Both the position numbers and the translations under genes were made by a program. From Rhizobium metallidurans (GTDB lineage: Bacteria; Pseudomonadota; Alphaproteobacteria; Rhizobiales; Rhizobiaceae), in NCBI RefSeq assembly GCF_014196505.1, contig NZ_JACIDW010000002.1:124001-188000 (forward strand): 64,000 nt of DNA, given 5' to 3'. Positions 62,826 through 64,000 of the stretch are shown piece by piece. A model generated the notes under the pieces. That model made no database searches and was not told where the DNA came from. It saw only the letters and a program-made list of their open reading frames with translations. Every line of letters begins with the position of its first letter. Within the stretch, counting starts at the first letter, position 1.

Positions 62826-62860
62826 TGTCCCACCACAATAAGAATTGCTGCTATCTTCAT
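62804..62860 (-). CDS. ilvL: ilv leader peptide with Ile/Leu/Val control codons
   Basis: MKIAAILIVVGQRMGRMV, 18 residues. The run A-A-I-L-I-V-V is the multivalent sensor of branched-chain amino-acyl tRNA levels. Its ATG lies eight bases after a -10 element and has no ribosome site, so it is likely leaderless or nearly so, as reported for the rhizobial trpL leader. Stop lies within the hairpin region. Confidence 0.85.
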   Translation of the reverse strand: MKIAAILIVVGQRMGRMV

Positions 62861-62868
62861 GGCGGGAA

Positions 62869-62897
62869 GTGATAGACAGAAAATTTCGCAGCGTCAA
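62869..62897 (-). promoter_or_regulatory. promoter of the ilv operon
   Basis: TTGACG (62892-62897) and TATCAC (62869-62874), 17-base spacer. The predicted transcription start falls at or just before the leader ATG at 62860. Confidence 0.65.
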
Positions 62898-63021
62898 CGC
62901 TTAAAGCAATAAAAAGCCGACCCTTCAAATTTATGGGCATCCGGCGTCGCCGCAGCGCCATGGCAAAGGGTTTATTAAACGTTAGCTTATATCCTCCCCT
63001 GCAATCTCGGGGAGTAGCCCT

Positions 63022-64000
63022 TTGCAGAACAACGACTTGCAGACGTCAGGCAGCGCGGGCGAGCATGACCGCCGCGACGCCCTTGCGCCGGGAAACCGTT
63101 TCCTCGGCCGTGTCGTCGCGTGCAGCGGGTCGCGCGCCACCATCGCCGCCGTCGCCGAAGCCGGCGCCACCGACCTCACCGAACTCTGGTCCGTCGGACG
63201 CCTGATCTCGATAACCGTCGGCCGCAACCGCGTCGTCGCGCTCGTCTATTCCATGAACACGGGCACGCATGCCTGGGGCGAAGGCGAGGACAACTATTTC
63301 AAGATCGAGACCGAGCTGCTCGGCGAGGTCCGCGTCGACGAGGACGGCACGGAGCAATTCTCCACCGGCATCTCGCGCTATCCCTATCTCGGCGCCGTCG
63401 CGCACCGCATCCGCTCCTCCGACCTGATGCGGATCTACGATGCCGGCACGGGAACCACCGCCGTCATCGGAAAGCTGACGCAGGACGAAAGCATCGATGC
63501 GTCGATCCACGTCCCCTCCATGCTGTCGAAACACTTCGCCATCGTCGGCTCGACAGGCGTCGGCAAGTCGACCGCCGTGTCGCTGCTGCTTCACAAGGCG
63601 ATCGAGGCCGACCCGAAGCTGCGCGTCCTGATCCTCGACCCGCACAACGAATTCGCCGCCGCCTTTCCCAGGCATTCCGTCGTCGTCGATACCGACACGC
63701 TCGACCTGCCCTTCTGGCTGATGCGCCTGGAGGAATTCGCCGAAGTCGTCTTCCGTGGCCGCACGCCGGTGCCGGAGGAGCTCGACATGCTGCGCGACAT
63801 CCTGCCGGAGGCCAAGCGCGCCTTCCGCGGCAGCGACAATTCGCTGGTCCGCCGCACCACCGAGAAAAGCTCGATCACAGCCGACACCCCGGTCCCCTAC
63901 CGCATGGCTGATCTGCTGGCGTTGATCGACGAGCGCATCGGCCGCCTGGAAGGGCGTGGCGAAAAGCCGTTCCTGCGGTCGCTGAAGATGCGCATCATCG
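63022..64000 (+). CDS. HerA/DUF87-type ATPase, truncated by the window edge
   Basis: The first 326 residues of a larger ATPase, cut by the right edge. A TTG at 63022 has GGGGAG upstream and begins the frame (MQNNDLQTSG...). N-terminal HAS-barrel-like domain (about residues 25-130: GNRFLGRVVACSGSRATIAAV), then Walker A GSTGVGKST at 176-184, VLILDPHNEFAAAF as part of the ATPase core. HerA/FtsK-type translocases work in DNA repair or, with a nuclease, in phage defence; the partner cannot be seen here. Confidence 0.88.
   Translation, partial: MQNNDLQTSGSAGEHDRRDALAPGNRFLGRVVACSGSRATIAAVAEAGATDLTELWSVGRLISITVGRNRVVALVYSMNTGTHAWGEGEDNYFKIETELLGEVRVDEDGTEQFSTGISRYPYLGAVAHRIRSSDLMRIYDAGTGTTAVIGKLTQDESIDASIHVPSMLSKHFAIVGSTGVGKSTAVSLLLHKAIEADPKLRVLILDPHNEFAAAFPRHSVVVDTDTLDLPFWLMRLEEFAEVVFRGRTPVPEELDMLRDILPEAKRAFRGSDNSLVRRTTEKSSITADTPVPYRMADLLALIDERIGRLEGRGEKPFLRSLKMRII

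Overview
The window reads as chromosome (or chromid) of an alphaproteobacterium of the family Rhizobiaceae (Rhizobium/Agrobacterium/Neorhizobium group). This is inferred from high GC, a MotA of the rhizobial type, the ilvC/ilvE/ilvB/ilvN gene neighbourhoods, a Bacterial Transglutaminase-Like Cysteine Proteinase, a double cold-shock-domain protein, AfuABC-like transport and a HerA-type ATPase at the right edge. No database search was possible; all family calls rest on motifs and length. No insertion sequence, prophage, integrase or CRISPR array was seen.

Positions 1-16,550 look like an accessory cell-envelope and heavy-metal cluster. It holds a decayed parvulin (ppiC-type) gene, a YafK-type L,D-transpeptidase lipoprotein, a secreted transglutaminase-like cysteine protease, an orphan MotA coupled to a small secreted protein, an OmpR/QseC-type two-component pair, an accessory LspA with two tiny membrane proteins, a CDF exporter behind an M23 peptidase and a second L,D-transpeptidase, a Zn/Cd/Pb P1B-ATPase with a 128-residue His-rich linker, a CsoR/RcnR-family sensor and an NreB-like MFS exporter with a His-rich tail. 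The cadA promoter, and perhaps the lspA promoter, has the 19-bp spacer of MerR-activated promoters, but no ZntR/CadR-type gene lies in the window.

Positions 16,670-36,260 are ordinary chromosomal genes: fdhD, msrA, a PhnA-type protein, DUF192 and double-CSD genes, glyoxalase I, a DUF882 lipoprotein, tRNA-Glu(TTC), a DadA-like oxidase, a class III cyclase, hydroxypyruvate isomerase, an MFS permease, tRNA-Lys(CTT), PhzF, Nudix, an endonuclease/exonuclease/phosphatase, an Fe(III)-type ABC importer and an aldo/keto reductase. Positions 36,270-64,000 hold amino-acid and stress genes: a PLP aminotransferase divergent from ilvE, ilvC with a TetR gene, AraC divergent from a Zn-alcohol dehydrogenase, NDH-2, an Asp/Glu racemase, a MarR-GNAT fusion, TetR-MFS, HxlR divergent from an NmrA-type quinone reductase, pdxJ, a MerR-LuxR fusion regulator, a RecD-like helicase, a secreted protein with an ECF sigma/anti-sigma pair, a cobalt-type nitrile hydratase operon, a LysE exporter, an aldo/keto reductase, and ilvB-vapB-vapC-ilvN behind a transcription attenuator with an Ile/Leu/Val-coding leader peptide.

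The most unusual points are: the metal/peptidoglycan gene association; the MotA gene coupled to a secreted protein; a near-leaderless 54-codon gene with its own promoter and operator inside the nitrile hydratase operon; a regulator with both MerR and LuxR DNA-binding domains; a toxin-antitoxin pair inside the ilv operon; and one operator sequence shared by an aminotransferase/ilvE intergenic region and a LysE exporter promoter 21 kb away.
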